DNA from: Lepidurus packardi
Lineage: Eukaryota; Arthropoda; Branchiopoda; Notostraca; Triopsidae
Assembly: GCA_023053545.1 (NCBI GenBank)
Contig: JAKZAN010000006.1
Location: 873,001 to 937,000, forward strand
Direction of reading: 5' to 3'
DNA: 64,000 nucleotides
The notes below the pieces were generated by a model, which was given only the letters and a program-made list of their open reading frames with translations, was not told the DNA's origin and made no database searches. Positions 1 through 11,495 of the stretch are shown here, one piece after another. Numbering within the stretch: position 1 is the first letter of the stretch; the number at the start of each line of letters is the position of its first letter. A program made the translations under genes and the position numbers.

Positions 1-525
1 AGGGCTCCACGGGTTTGGTTGGTGAATGGCTAGGGTTTAGGTGATTGTAGTGACACCAACATGAAATATGGGATTCCATTAGCCTTCGACCCCAACACAC
101 AAACATCGTTCAAGCTTACTTAATTTTTGTCTGATACACGTCCACTTGCTCAATAACTTACTACTTTAGAAATAGATGTTAATAATATCGTATGCGTAGG
201 AGGGAAAAATCAAGGAAGGGGCTAGACGATCACACGCGAGATCTCCAATAAAGCCACGAAAACCACGAAAAAATCACTGTGACACTCAAAAAACTTGGAG
301 ATAAACGATTGGTGGCTACACTAAAAAAATAATAGTATTCTTAGCCACGACTGTTGACGCTCAGAAGGAACATCCACTTCAAGAACTCCCAAAGGCGTGC
401 GTGTTGACGCCCACACACACACCAATAAGAACAATGTTTGCTTGTTATTATTTGGCCAATAAAGAAACCGTTTCGTAACGTTTTCGTCAAAACTGTTATC
501 CCACGCAGTCCATTTTAAGCTTTAG
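1..525. other. 3' flank of the ZDHHC gene, no gene seen
   Basis: AT-rich sequence downstream of the palmitoyltransferase stop codon. It should contain the 3' UTR of that minus-strand gene. I see no open frame, RNA gene or repeat that I can support. Confidence 0.5.
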
Positions 526-3256
526 CTACACCGAGATCTCGTAGTTCACATCATAGACACTAACTCGCTCGCCGCTCTCCTGGGCGTGGTTACGACCGGG
601 AGGTGTGGATAATTCTATAGAGTCAGACATTTGTAATGCCCGAGTAAATGACACTGGTCGTCGCGAGCCGGTCGCGTATTGGTGCGTTACGGCTCCAGCT
701 GGTGTCGTACGACTATACTGCTGTTGAGCAGACGGTAATGTTTTGCGTTGCATTTGCGGAGAGGGGACTGATCCACTGTTACTGTACGGCCCACTTCCCC
801 AACGTTGCGTAGCATGACCTGGTGGGGGAGGAGTCGGGCTGCCACTTTCTCTCCAACTGTACACCCCTCGGTGAGGCGAACTCGCCAATTCTCGCAGACT
901 ATCTGACGACAAATGTCCAGACATGCCAACATTGGGTCCGGAGTTCGGGTGCGGACAAAGCAATTCACCTAACAAATATTCTTAAAAAATGACTCGTCAC
1001 ACGAATTCAAGAACGCAGTGTCAAGCAATTTAGTATACCTTCTGAGCCAAACCGTCTTTGATGCTGTGCTTGCACTTCTGCAGAACTCCGATAATGTACA
1101 GGGGCAGGTTGGTACGGGGGCGGGCCTTGACCATGGGATGGCATTACTGAACCTAGTTCATAAAAGCAAATGAGCAGGGATCTAACTAGAGAGCGTTTGG
1201 GGTATATTGCCTGTGTTGTACGGAGGATAAGCATATGGCGGTGTCTGAAGCACATACGGTGCTATAGGTCGTAAGGAACGCATACCTGGAGGCTGCAAAC
1301 TGTTGCGACCCATTCCTCCACCCGACAAAGCCAAAGGCGTCGGTACTCCACCAATAGCTCTCAGTCTTTGCTGCAGACTGGGGCTTCCGTGACTGGTATT
1401 CAAACTCTGATTCTGATTGTAGGTTGACTCTTCGTGGCAGTGACCTAAAGCATCAGGAGTCCTGCTCCGCGCTTTGGCAACAACATCAGAGGCGCGTGGG
1501 CGAGGATGAGGAGACCCTCTCGTACCTCGCAATGAATGGGAGGTGTGAGGCCGTCGAGGTGAATCTTCATAAATGGCTTGAGGCATCATAGGTATAGAAG
1601 GAGCCCGGTCATTGGCGCCACTTGGAGAAAAAAAGTTGGTTTTGGATCCCTGACGGTGTAACAGAAGCAACGGTGGGGGTGATGCTTCACAGTCTTGTGA
1701 CTGACTGGCAGTAACATCCAAAGGTTCCAATTCCATTTCCATGCCTTCTTCTTCCTTTTTTTCCGAAAAAAAGATTTAAGCTGTGCAAACAGTTTCTTTA
1801 ATTACACACAATAATTTACTTTATGATAGGCGTTGCCATTGCCAGAGTCTAAATATAGCTTTACTGATGCTTCGTTGCCGGTTTTGGTCCCCACAGAAGA
1901 TTCTGGACCGGCTAGAACAGGAAACTGGTACCGCTTTGGTTTCCGACCTATATACTTTTTAGGGTCTTTAATACTACAAATGAAAGAAACAAGACAAGCT
2001 AATTAGGAGACCGTAATTTGAGTCGAGACCAAAACATACCTAGGATACTGAGGTCCGCACAACGCGTAACAACAATTGATGCAGCAACCTCTGGAAAAGG
2101 GATTGTATCCGCCTCGAAATTTACCGGTTACTTGTTCGTTTGTGGTTCTGCCTCGTGCCACGAGCACTACATGGAAGCCCGTTAATCCAAAAATGGGTAT
2201 TGCTAAAAGGACAATGACCCCCATGATAACAGTCCTGTGTATCAAAATTCCAAACAATTAAGATCCAGATATCTTTCAAAGTTTGCAAATTTACGTGACA
2301 ACGGTAGCAACATCCGTGAGGCGGTCCTTATGGGCTAAAACGTACAAGAGCGAGAAGACGAATATGGAAGCCATATGCAGGGATAAGGAGAGGAGGAAAA
2401 GGAAGAAATAGCGGTAATTGCGACGGCCGATGCAGTTGTTAACCCACGGGCAATGATGATCGAAGGTCTCAATGCACGTGTTACACACGGAGCAATGAGA
2501 ACAACGTGGAGGGCGGTAAAACTGACATGTCATACACCATTTCATGCGAACAGTTATGCCTTGGATGTCGACGTTCTTGTATAGTGGCGCCCGAAAATCA
2601 TCTTCTTTATCTTCATCGGAAGAGGCTATTAATAGAACAAAATCAATTATATGGCAAGTTCCGAGTATTATCGCTTTACTAAACAAACACACCTTTGGGG
2701 ATCACGCCTGGGTCCATGAATGTTGCCAACCAAAAGTTGGTAAGTACGAAAAGCGTGACGATCCCTTCATAAATAGGTATACCAATGCTTATACAATCGT
2801 ACAGGTACTTGCACCTTAACACACAGACAAAAATCACACATCAGCATATGAGGGGTAACTTAATTATATATTTGTAAACCAAAACGTCTCCAGGATATAA
2901 AAGCTGTTATCCTGGCAATTAATAAAGTTTCAAAATAAAAGGCTGCATGGGTTGATATTAGATTGTCGACCGAAAGCAAATTGAGACTTGAGAATCATAG
3001 ATAGCAACGGTATCTTATTGAATGAATGTCAAGAACAAGCAGCACAAAGGTCGAATGTCTCACTCAATCGGCATTTCGTTACGTTAAGAAAAAAAATGTT
3101 GGCACAACATCGGTATGTTAGTTGCCCAAAATTCGTAGACGTCATGATAAAGGCTTGCACTTACGGGAAATAGAAGAATAAGGCAGTTGTGACCAGTAGA
3201 AGAGTCCAGGCAAAAGCTGCTGGTAAAAATTTGGTTCTTGATTTGCAGGACCCCAT
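526..3256 (-). CDS. ZDHHC5/8: ZDHHC5/8-type protein S-palmitoyltransferase
   Basis: Eight coding exons: 3256-3165, 2814-2693, 2625-2295, 2234-2040, 1973-1820, 1754-1211, 1152-1039 and 968-526. They sum to 1995 nt (664 aa). The enzyme transfers palmitate to cysteines of membrane proteins. The zinc-binding DHHC cysteine-rich domain is complete, with the catalytic core [10 protein letters not shown], and is flanked by predicted membrane helices. The block [20 protein letters not shown] is diagnostic of the ZDHHC5/8 subfamily (insect Approximated). The long tail is Ser/Pro-rich, and the protein ends in YEISV, a hydrophobic-x-Val end that resembles a PDZ ligand. The chosen ATG gives a short cytosolic N-terminus before the first hydrophobic helix. 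The intron 1210-1153 needs a GC donor to keep frame. The gene is head-to-head with RFC2. Confidence 0.93.
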
Positions 3257-3972
3257 GGTTTACGTCTTGAACCGGAACTAGATCCGTTTTCTGTGAGCTT
3301 TGCCAGTCTTTGTTACAGCTAGAAAAAGGCTGGGATCCAAACTTAAATCACTTGTCCGTTAGGTAGAAAACCAAATCGCGAATACCACCGGCTTGTTATC
3401 AGTCCTAAATACTTTCAAACAAGCCGGTAATCTTCCAGGTGAACTTTTCTGTAAAATTGGGCTGGACATGGAAATTACACTCCTCCACGGTTTCAATCAT
3501 TACATTGCAATCGAGTCGCTCGTAAACAACGCCCTATATAAAGTTATGAAACTTGTAACCTGCCAAAACTAAATTAAGGAGATACTTACAAAAAAATTCC
3601 ACCTCGAATAATTGTCCAAATTAAAAGTTCTAAAGTAAAAGAAACACAACACTAGTTATCAGGGAGGGGAAACAAGCTGAGCCAAATCTGTGGCTCCTCC
3701 TTTACCTGGCCTAAGCGTTGTCAAATTTGAAAAAAGTGTTTGGGAATTTGTATTTTTGAAAGAAACCTAAGCTTTTACTCTTAGTCTAATTTTTTACTAC
3801 TCAAGAATGTTGTAAAAACTAGATATTATTGAATCTTATTTCAACTGCAACACCGCATGTCGTAGCGCGAAACTGATGTTTGCCTTGTGTGAGGTTTCAG
3901 CACGAGAACTCTCCAATAAACCTTGGTAATTAGCAAAGAAAATAAGAGTAATTTATCTTTATTGGCGGGATA
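3257..3972. promoter_or_regulatory. Divergent intergenic region between ZDHHC and RFC2
   Basis: About 0.7 kb separates the start codons of two divergent genes. It should hold both 5' UTRs and promoters. It is AT-rich and I see no TATA box I would defend. A shared bidirectional promoter is an inference from the spacing. Confidence 0.4.
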
Positions 3973-5387
3973 ATGGAAATTGAGGAAGTCCATTCACCGG
4001 AACCCATGCAAATCACAGAAGGGGTTCCAAAGCTGTCACAGACTCAGGCAACTAGGCATAACAAGGCTTCCGACAACAGCCCATGGTAAAATAATAACTC
4101 ATATTGAACAATGAGTAAAAATAATAGTACAAGTTGTACCTTATAATTAGGATAGAGAAATATCGTCCACAGACGTTTTCTGATATAGTTGGAAATGAAG
4201 AAGCAATCAGCCGGCTCGAAGTTTTTGCCAGAGAAGGAAATGTTCCTAATATTATTTTGGCAGTAAGTATACGTCATTGTGTTTTAGCAACATATATTTT
4301 TATGTTCTTTCTAGGGTCCCCCGGGAGTAGGTAAAACAACCACTGTTCTGGCATTAGCGCGCACTCTGTTGGGACCTTCCTTCCGAGAAGCCGTTCTGGA
4401 GCTTAATGCATCAAATGAGCGCGGTATCGATGTTGTTCGTAACAAAATCAAGTTCTTTGCTCAGCAAAAAGTCACCCTCCCGCCTGGCCGACAGAAAATT
4501 GTCATTTTGGATGAAGCTGATAGTATGACAGAAGGTGCACAGCAAGCTTTAAGAAGAACTATGGAAATCTACACCGCTACAACTCGCTTCGCTTTGGCAT
4601 GCAATCAAAGCGAGAAAATTATCGAGCCTATCCAGTCTCGTTGTGCTATGATTCGTTTTACTCGCTTAACTGATGCGCAAGTGTTAGCTAAGCTTCTAGC
4701 CGTTTGCCAGAAAGAAAATGTAACTCACATCGGATAAGTTAGGTAATGTTTTACGCTATATATTTTTAGGTAAGCTACACAGATGATGGATTGGAAGCCG
4801 TTGTTTTTACTGCTCAAGGAGACATGCGTCAAGCTTTGAACAACTTACAATCCACATGGCAAGGCTTTGGACACGTTAACAGCGATAACGTTTTTAAAGT
4901 AAAGATTCTGAAAAAGTTACCATGCCTCGACTTTCCAACTTGTTATAGGTATGTGATGAACCTCATCCCATGTTAATTAAAGATATGCTTGAACACTGTC
5001 AGCATGGAAGAATTGATGAAGCCTATAAGGTAATTAGGCTAGGTTCATTTAAACCCTTTTTAAATCGACCTAAATTTTCTCTCTTTTATTTAACTATCTT
5101 AGATTATCTCCCATTTATTTAAACTTGGATATGCAACAGAAGATATAATAAGTAACGTATTTCGTGTGTGTAAAAGCCACAACGCTCTTCCAGAAGCCCT
5201 CAAACTAGAGTTCATTCAAGTAGCAATATTATTATTATGAACCAGACCGAGGAGGAAATAAATATTCAATTTAATGTAGGAGATTGGTATTAGTCACTTG
5301 AGAGCAGTGCAAGGCCTAACTTCCTTGTTGCAGCTTTCTGGATTACTGGCTAGGCTGTGTAAAAGAGCCAATCTCGTATCGAAATGA
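3973..5387 (+). CDS. RFC2: Replication factor C subunit 2 (clamp loader, 40 kDa)
   Basis: Seven exons: 3973-4085, 4151-4262, 4315-4719, 4770-4898, 4949-5029, 5103-5219 and 5280-5387. They total 1065 nt, 354 aa, the same length as human RFC2. It is an AAA+ ATPase subunit of the RFC complex that loads PCNA at primer-template junctions in the nucleus. Visible motifs are WIEKYRP at the N-terminus (RFC box II), Walker [10 protein letters not shown] at the start of exon 3, Walker B VILDEADS and the SRC arginine-finger motif in IQSRC. All introns are 49-73 nt and every junction keeps phase. Insect databases call this ortholog RfC4, so the naming differs. The gene converges on the U11-48K-like gene with about 60 nt between the stop codons. 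Confidence 0.96.
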
Positions 5388-5445
5388 ACTTTATGCCATA
5401 AAAATACAACCATGTTTCTTCTAACACTGTTCAAGTGGCGTACAT

Positions 5446-6049
5446 CTACTTTGGGTCAATGGATGCCATATTCTCAATATTTCCTCTTACAATTTCATAA
5501 TAACTTTTACTGCCTGTATAAATACTTCGTGGTTTCCTTTTCGGGTCTTTCGACAATTTGTCCTTTCTACTGATATCGTTAGGAGGGTTTCCTGGTTCTA
5601 GCGTCCTAGAAACCGCGGGACCTTTGTTAGAAGATTTCTTTAAAATTATAACATTTTTACTGTGGCAAGGTGGATTGAAAAGATGGTGTTTCAAATCCAA
5701 GAACTGCATGCTCATAAGTTTCCAAACGTTCACGGATGGGCGGCAATGAATCCTGAGCGGCTAAAACATCTGAGCATTTCAGAATATGCCGATCGAGGTT
5801 TCCAGGTTTGAAACGGTGCGACGGATTCCTTGGGCATGTAATAAACTAACGTGATATTCTAGCTCAAATGTCAAGAAACGATGTACAAATAAATGTTAAA
5901 AATAAAACCTCATTAGATTGCTCTTGCTCATTTCCCGCATGATCATTCACATTCCATCCCAACATTTTGGCAATAGCATCTAATTTTTCCGTGGCATCTT
6001 TTACATATTGACCTACATGTTCTGCTTTTAACACGTTATTTAAATTCAT
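5446..6049 (-). CDS. SNRNP48: U11/U12 snRNP 48 kDa-like protein (CHHC zinc finger)
   Basis: Three exons: 6049-5909, 5845-5661 and 5569-5446, giving 450 nt and 149 aa. Residues C51, H57, H67 and C71 form the C-x5-H-x9-H-x3-C spacing of the CHHC zinc finger shared by U11-48K, TRMT13 and GTSF1. The upstream AIAKMLGWNVND resembles the N-terminal helix of U11-48K. The C-terminal SKSYYEIVRGNIENM resembles its conserved KKSYTEVIRDVI block. In known systems U11-48K binds the 5' splice site of U12-type introns. The protein is much shorter than the vertebrate form (about 340 aa). The middle intron (5660-5570) is needed to reach the C-terminal block, because the exon-2 frame otherwise stops at once. Confidence 0.72.
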
Positions 6050-6459
6050 ACTACCAAGCCAGTTGTTTTGAGTTTACAATTACGTAGCATAAATGTATCT
6101 TGCCCAGTCGCCAATTCTGGAGCCGTGTACGACGACGGCGCCAAACAAAGAGTGTGTTTGTATGAAACAACCCGCCATTTAGAAGGGGTTTGAAATTCTT
6201 TGGCCACAGTAATTTTCGCTGTGCATACTGAAAACTGGCTTTACTAGAATAGTAAACCTATCCGAACATGGTTATGATTGAGAGGCTTGTTAATGTTATA
6301 CTCATAGCACGCTTATGATGGTATTAGTAGTCCTACTTTACTAGGATTATGCTGACTATGCTTGAAAGTTATGTTGAATGTATTTTCTGCAAGAGACGGT
6401 AAATATGGAAGGGACAATGTTGTATTAGACAGAAATGGAGCAGTTTGCTTATGTTTAAT
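6050..6459. other. Intergenic, between U11-48K-like and SmD3
   Basis: About 0.4 kb holding the 5' flank of the U11-48K-like gene and the 3' UTR of SmD3, both on the minus strand. No other gene or RNA is visible. Confidence 0.4.
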
Positions 6460-6931
6460 CTAAGGGGCAGCACGTCCTCGGCCTGGACCTCCAGGTCCAC
6501 CAGGTACAAATCCTCTGCCTCCACGGCCTGGTGTCCCACGTCCTCTTCCTCTGGCAGCTAAATGTCACAACAATTAATTATTATTTCCTGAATTGTCAAA
6601 ATGAGTTACCTTGGGCACGCAAAATAGCCGACTTTCCACGTCCAGACGCCGCAGAAGCTCCTGTTTTTTGCCCTTGTCGTTTAAACATAGGAGCATTTTT
6701 TAGCATATCAGGAAGTATAAGGAATCTTATTTTTGAGCCACGAATATAGACGTTTTCCAGTTGAGCTACTCTTCCATCACGATAAGTAACTGTAATGTTT
6801 GTCATTTGGCAATTCATATTATCTTCAGCTTCCACCAACTTTCCACGGTAAATTTCTCCCGTATTGGTCTCGCAGGTCACTGTATGCCCTTCTGCTTCAT
6901 GTAGAACTTTAATTGGGACACCAATCGACAT
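6460..6931 (-). CDS. SNRPD3: Small nuclear ribonucleoprotein Sm D3
   Basis: Two exons, 6931-6610 and 6557-6460, total 420 nt (139 aa). It is a core Sm-ring protein of the U1, U2, U4 and U5 snRNPs, and of the U11/U12 snRNPs. The Sm fold is plain: [19 protein letters not shown] starts Sm1, followed by [10 protein letters not shown], and Sm2 lies at [19 protein letters not shown]. The second exon encodes a Gly/Arg tail ([16 protein letters not shown]) that in this family is a target for symmetric arginine dimethylation by PRMT5. Length lies between the human (126 aa) and fly (about 150 aa) proteins. The start ATG immediately precedes the conserved Sm1 motif. Confidence 0.95.
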
Positions 6932-7640
6932 GTTTTACTTGTGGATGACTTTAAAAATACAAGATTTTCATAGATATTTTAAAAGACGCCGGTTTGTTTA
7001 CTGTCAAGCTATTCGTTTACTATACGCACATGCAAACGACGCCATCTAGTGTAAAAATGAGGATTTTGGCGCCAGGAAGCAAGTCACTGCAAGTTTCGAG
7101 CAATATTCGAAGAATATGGTTGTACATTTCCTTACCCATGCTTCAGTAATTGTACTGTTAGTAACAGGCCAAACTTAATTTGACCTCGACTAGGAGTTGA
7201 CCAAGCTACGACTTCATGCCTGACCTTATGACGAACGTCGGAAGTTTTTATTTGGACGAGACTGTACACCGAATATAGGTAACAGGATGTATTGTTTATG
7301 CATGCTATTGAACCTATTTAAACGCGATACTAGTAGGAAGATTCTTCTACAGAAAACCCTTGTCAAAAAGTCAGGAATGGGGAATAGCTTAAACGAGAGA
7401 AAGGGCAAGAATGATTAATATTCCAGAATTTCCTGGGAAGCAAAGTGGTTAAGGAAAATATAGCCTATGGAATGGAGCCAACAATGTGAAAGCTACTGTT
7501 TTATGAAGCAAATCAACAGATTGATACGGAACAATAATTAGAACGCAGTTCTTCTAGTGACAGTGAAATGCATATTGCCTTACAAAATCTTTGTCACACT
7601 CTTTAACCGAGACGAAAGTGCAAAGATTTCGCTCATCTCA
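6932..7640. other. Intergenic, SmD3 promoter side and PPO 3' flank
   Basis: About 0.7 kb containing the SmD3 5' flank and the 3' end of the prophenoloxidase gene. Only short chance frames are present. Confidence 0.4.
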
Positions 7641-10347
7641 TTAAATTTTCCTAGTGGCAATAACTTGGTCGCGGAAAACGACGCGAACGTCTGCAACCTT
7701 CATATTCGGCACCAAGAGCTGGTTTAGACTACGCACATTAGCCGGAGGTGGGCGATCAAATGGAAAGCCCATCGGACGCTTATCTGGATACTTCTGATCC
7801 AAGACACCGCAATACGAGGCTGCATTCCGGCATTCGGCAGTCCCTCCTCCGCTAGCTTGGGCTCTTTCCGCCACACGATCTTTAGACCAGTTGGTTGCCA
7901 TAACAAACAACTTAAAAGCCATGCCTTCTTTCGTTCCACGTGGTATCAATAAATGATCTGGCCATCCACAGCCGCAATAGTTGAACTGAGTCGTTGTGGG
8001 AGTAGTCGTCGACGCGGCTGTTGTCGCAGCTGGTTCCAACTCGCGGAACGTACGTTCAAAGGGAATAGTCACCGAGCTGTCGCTCGACTTACGATCCAGG
8101 GTCGTTCTACCGGGAGGAACTAAGAGACAAACTATAAATACAATATTTATAATATTAAAAGTACTTTGAACATTGAATTTGTCCAGTTCAATCATAAGTA
8201 AACGCTGCTCTCTAAGACCAAGCTCAGCACCCAATTCGTCTAAAGTTGGTGCCATAAACACACGCAAAACCACATCCTGCGGAGTTGCCGCTTTGTTGTT
8301 TAACTGAAAGAAATAGGTCGGATAACAACTACGCATTGAGATAAGAGCTTCTTACCCTAATGCGGTAAGAGAAAGGCATATGCTGGATATGCCTCACTCG
8401 CGCCATAACCGGAACCCGAGAACTAAAATCTAAGCCCCGGTTTAGGGTCATTTCACTCTCTTGCCAACCAGTAACAAATGTGTTTTTCTGCTCTTTGCCA
8501 ATATCTTGCGTAACGACTTCCACGGCATCCACGTCCACTTCATCATAAGTAAGCTATTAAAAAGAAAACGATAAACATAACAAGGACAGGCTAAAATTAA
8601 TGTACCGCATATTTTCCTTGTTTCTGCTCTGCAGTAGGTGTATGCGTATAAGAAAATAATGTAGCTTTATGCTCCTGGAAAAGATTGTCGATAAACTTGT
8701 GCCAGCGGTAAAAGACGGGATCCCGCATGGCGGTCATGCTCTCGTACATCACACCCGCGGTTTCGCGATGAGCGCGCCTTGGGTCATGTATAAACGCAAT
8801 AGCAATATGCCCTAAGTTGTGCATATTCCCGTACAGAGTTGGATTGACGGAAAGTGTATCTGCAGCTTCGACAATATTGCCCAATAGATCGATCCCTTGG
8901 TCATTATCTCCATTAATCCGAATTCTGTTTCCTGTCCGCTAAGAAAGGAAAACTATTACAGCAGTTGTTCCATTAAACGCTTCATTAAAATACGTCTTCT
9001 AGGATGCCTTGATGAATAGCATGATATATTCTTGTCCTCCAACGTTCCATATCGTTGATTTCAAATGCAATATCAATACCCGTATCTGGGATGTTAATGT
9101 CCGACATTCGCATACCCGTTGGACGGCCGCCCCATATAGTCCCGGAAGTTTCCATGGTCAACTTGGGAAAATACGCCTCGGCAATGGTTTCCTCCCAGTT
9201 ATGGAAAGGCAGGACACGGAAAAGTCCGTTGGCCAAACGTTCCGCATCGTACCTGGAGAACGCCGCAGCTATTGTACTGTTACGCACAAAACGAGGAAAC
9301 AGGTCCTTACCTAGCGATGATCTGCTGGTGCATATAAAAGAAGAGCTCACCACGTCTATCTCGCGGCTCACCATCGAAAGGATAGATCAAATGCCAATGC
9401 CAGTGATGGGTGTTAACTCCTAAATCTTCACGGAAGTACGAAATTCGATTCTCAGGATCCCTGTCCGTCGCGCTGAAGAAACGGTCAACGAATATAGCTT
9501 CCTACAAAGTTTCCGCTTGCGTTAAAAGAGGGTGTTTTTTGACTTGGCAACGGAAAATATTACAGCAGACGTTGTAGGTAGCTTATTAACTTCTTTCTGT
9601 GCTCGCTTCAACAGGCGGGCCTCAAAAAACCGATCCGGTAACACTTCACAGATGGGTGGCAAGCGAATACCACGAAGGTCCTTCCTGCGGATCGTAGCCG
9701 TCATGAGTGAAAAGACAAACATTCCCTCGTTGACTTGATCGCGTAGCAGGGCAGCCGTTTCCACAAAGTCTCTTGGAGTAGGGGTCGCTGGAATAAAAAT
9801 AAAATAAAAATAGACCATTTGACGCAACCGAAAAAGAATCTGAATATAACATATCAGGCAAGCTTTATTCCTTGTGCTAAAGTAAAAATAAAGTGCTATT
9901 GTAATCCATATCTGAAATGAAAACCACTTACCCATCAAGATCGCGGTAAGTGCATGGGCTGCTTGACGATGCAGGGGTACGAAGTACGAAAACGGATGAC
10001 CTCGCGCTAAGATCTTGACGAAGGTCAAATCGGGTAAGGGACGCTGTTGGACATTGACCGTTAGTTGTGGACGTTGGCTGCCAAAACGGCCAGACGCTCT
10101 CAATACCAAGGGCAGATCAGAAGGATCCTATGTAGACGTTTAAATGAATGTTTCGGAAAACTATTATTCCATGAGAAGTTTTTTTTTTCTTTTACTACTA
10201 ATAGAGAGATTGTACAACTGGACTTACGATGGCCTCCACAGGCAAGTTGAAGACAACTTTTCCATCTGCCTTAGGTATAAATACGGGCTCATTCATTCGC
10301 TCGAACAAGTGCAATACTTGGCGTTGCAAGTCCCCTGGATCAGCCAT
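7641..10347 (-). CDS. PPO: Prophenoloxidase (hemocyanin-family type-3 copper enzyme)
   Basis: Nine exons: 10347-10228, 10127-9932, 9787-9564, 9501-9311, 9252-8994, 8938-8606, 8553-8356, 8303-8165 and 8119-7641. They total 2139 nt, 712 aa, the normal PPO length. The zymogen of phenoloxidase makes quinones for melanisation in arthropod immunity and wound healing. Features in order: activation site Arg54-Phe55 in ASGRFGS; CuA histidines in [13 protein letters not shown] near residue 213 plus FFYMHQQ; CuB histidines in [14 protein letters not shown] and FYRWHKFID; and the C-terminal thioester-like GCGWP. There is no signal peptide, as is usual for PPOs. The 45-nt intron 8164-8120 is a multiple of three without a stop. 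A decayed tandem copy lies just upstream. Confidence 0.95.
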
Positions 10348-10860
10348 GATTGCGGCTGGAAACCTTTTTTTCGCGCACAATACACTGTTCCTAGCACACC
10401 ACTTTTACAAAATCCTGGCTTGAAGTCCGTATTCGGAATGCACACACTTCACTTGGCACCTCCAAATTATATAAGCCAAGAAGTTGGAAATTTGCGGATA
10501 TTCGCGGCTGAGATGTGGCTATTTCCTGCTTCCGCTCCAGCTATTTTGTTACTTGAAAGTCAACTCAAAGTCGTTCAGAAAGGCCTTTTTTCAGGTCTAT
10601 AACGGATAACAACAAAAAGCCGCAACACCGCATTCATCCTTAACGTCCTCCGGTAATTCTGTTGCTACGTAGGAAAATACGTACCCAGTCAAGTCCAGTC
10701 CTCCAGCCTTTGTTATCTCGTACCTAATCGAGAATTCAGTACAGCAAGGTGCAGTAATAATCCAGTGTTTTACACTCGTTTCTCTCATATCTGATTTCGC
10801 ATCGAACATGGGCACGTGGCTGAAGAATGGGTTGTCAATATTAATGTGCATTAATGATAT
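10348..10860 (-). promoter_or_regulatory. 5' flank of prophenoloxidase, conserved in the duplicate
   Basis: This stretch upstream of the PPO start is recognisably repeated at about 12,980-13,550 in front of the pseudogene. Shared words include AGCACACCACTTTT, AAATCCTGGCTTGAA and AAACACTGGAT. The two copies differ by frame-breaking indels, so the 84-codon frame at 10597-10851 is not a conserved protein. I read it as promoter and 5' UTR carried along in the duplication. Confidence 0.55.
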
Positions 10861-11490
10861 ACAAGCACATCAGAAAAATTGAGCTCAACAGATTCGAAGT
10901 ACAGTATGCTTATTCTCCCGAAAAAGAGAAAGATTGGTTGGGGGTCGAAATAAAAAATAAAAAACCGCACACGAATTCTTTGTCCCATTATAGTTAACTT
11001 CAATGGTTGAAGTTGTATGCCTAGAAAGCATGTACGTTCATACACACCCTGTACAATATATGCACCTCCCTTAATCGATATAAATGAAAGGGGTTAATTT
11101 TAATACTGTTTCCTGGTAGCAAAAGTGGTTACGGACAACACCACCCCTGATTCCAACCACAACATTTTGTCGTCAAAACACAGCACAGCTTCAAGCGGGC
11201 CGCTGAAGTAAAAAGCCTTTCCAAGCAGCAAATTAACATAGTGAAAAAGAAGACTGATTGCACAGCTGGATGCAAGCTGCCAAAGCGTAAGATCATTCTC
11301 TACAAAGCAAAACTATTAACTGAAAAGACGATTGATTGAAAGGCGTTGTGCACAGTGAAAACCGTAGCATTGGAAAGTAAGGGAAGCCGATACATCAATC
11401 AAGAAAAAATGCGTACAAATTACACTAATTAGGAATTAAGAATTAAATTAGGAATTAAATAGAAGATTTCGTTAAGGAAACTACGGGAAC
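10861..11490. other. Intergenic between PPO and its decayed copy
   Basis: About 0.6 kb with no gene. A short A/T repeat around 11,428-11,462 is built on the word AATTAGGAATTAA. Confidence 0.4.
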
Positions 11491-11495
11491 GTCAA

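Noticed and set aside
10597..10851. 84-codon minus-strand frame upstream of PPO, with a counterpart at 13252-13509
   Set aside because: The two copies share DNA words but have indels that do not preserve a common frame, so they behave as duplicated non-coding flank.
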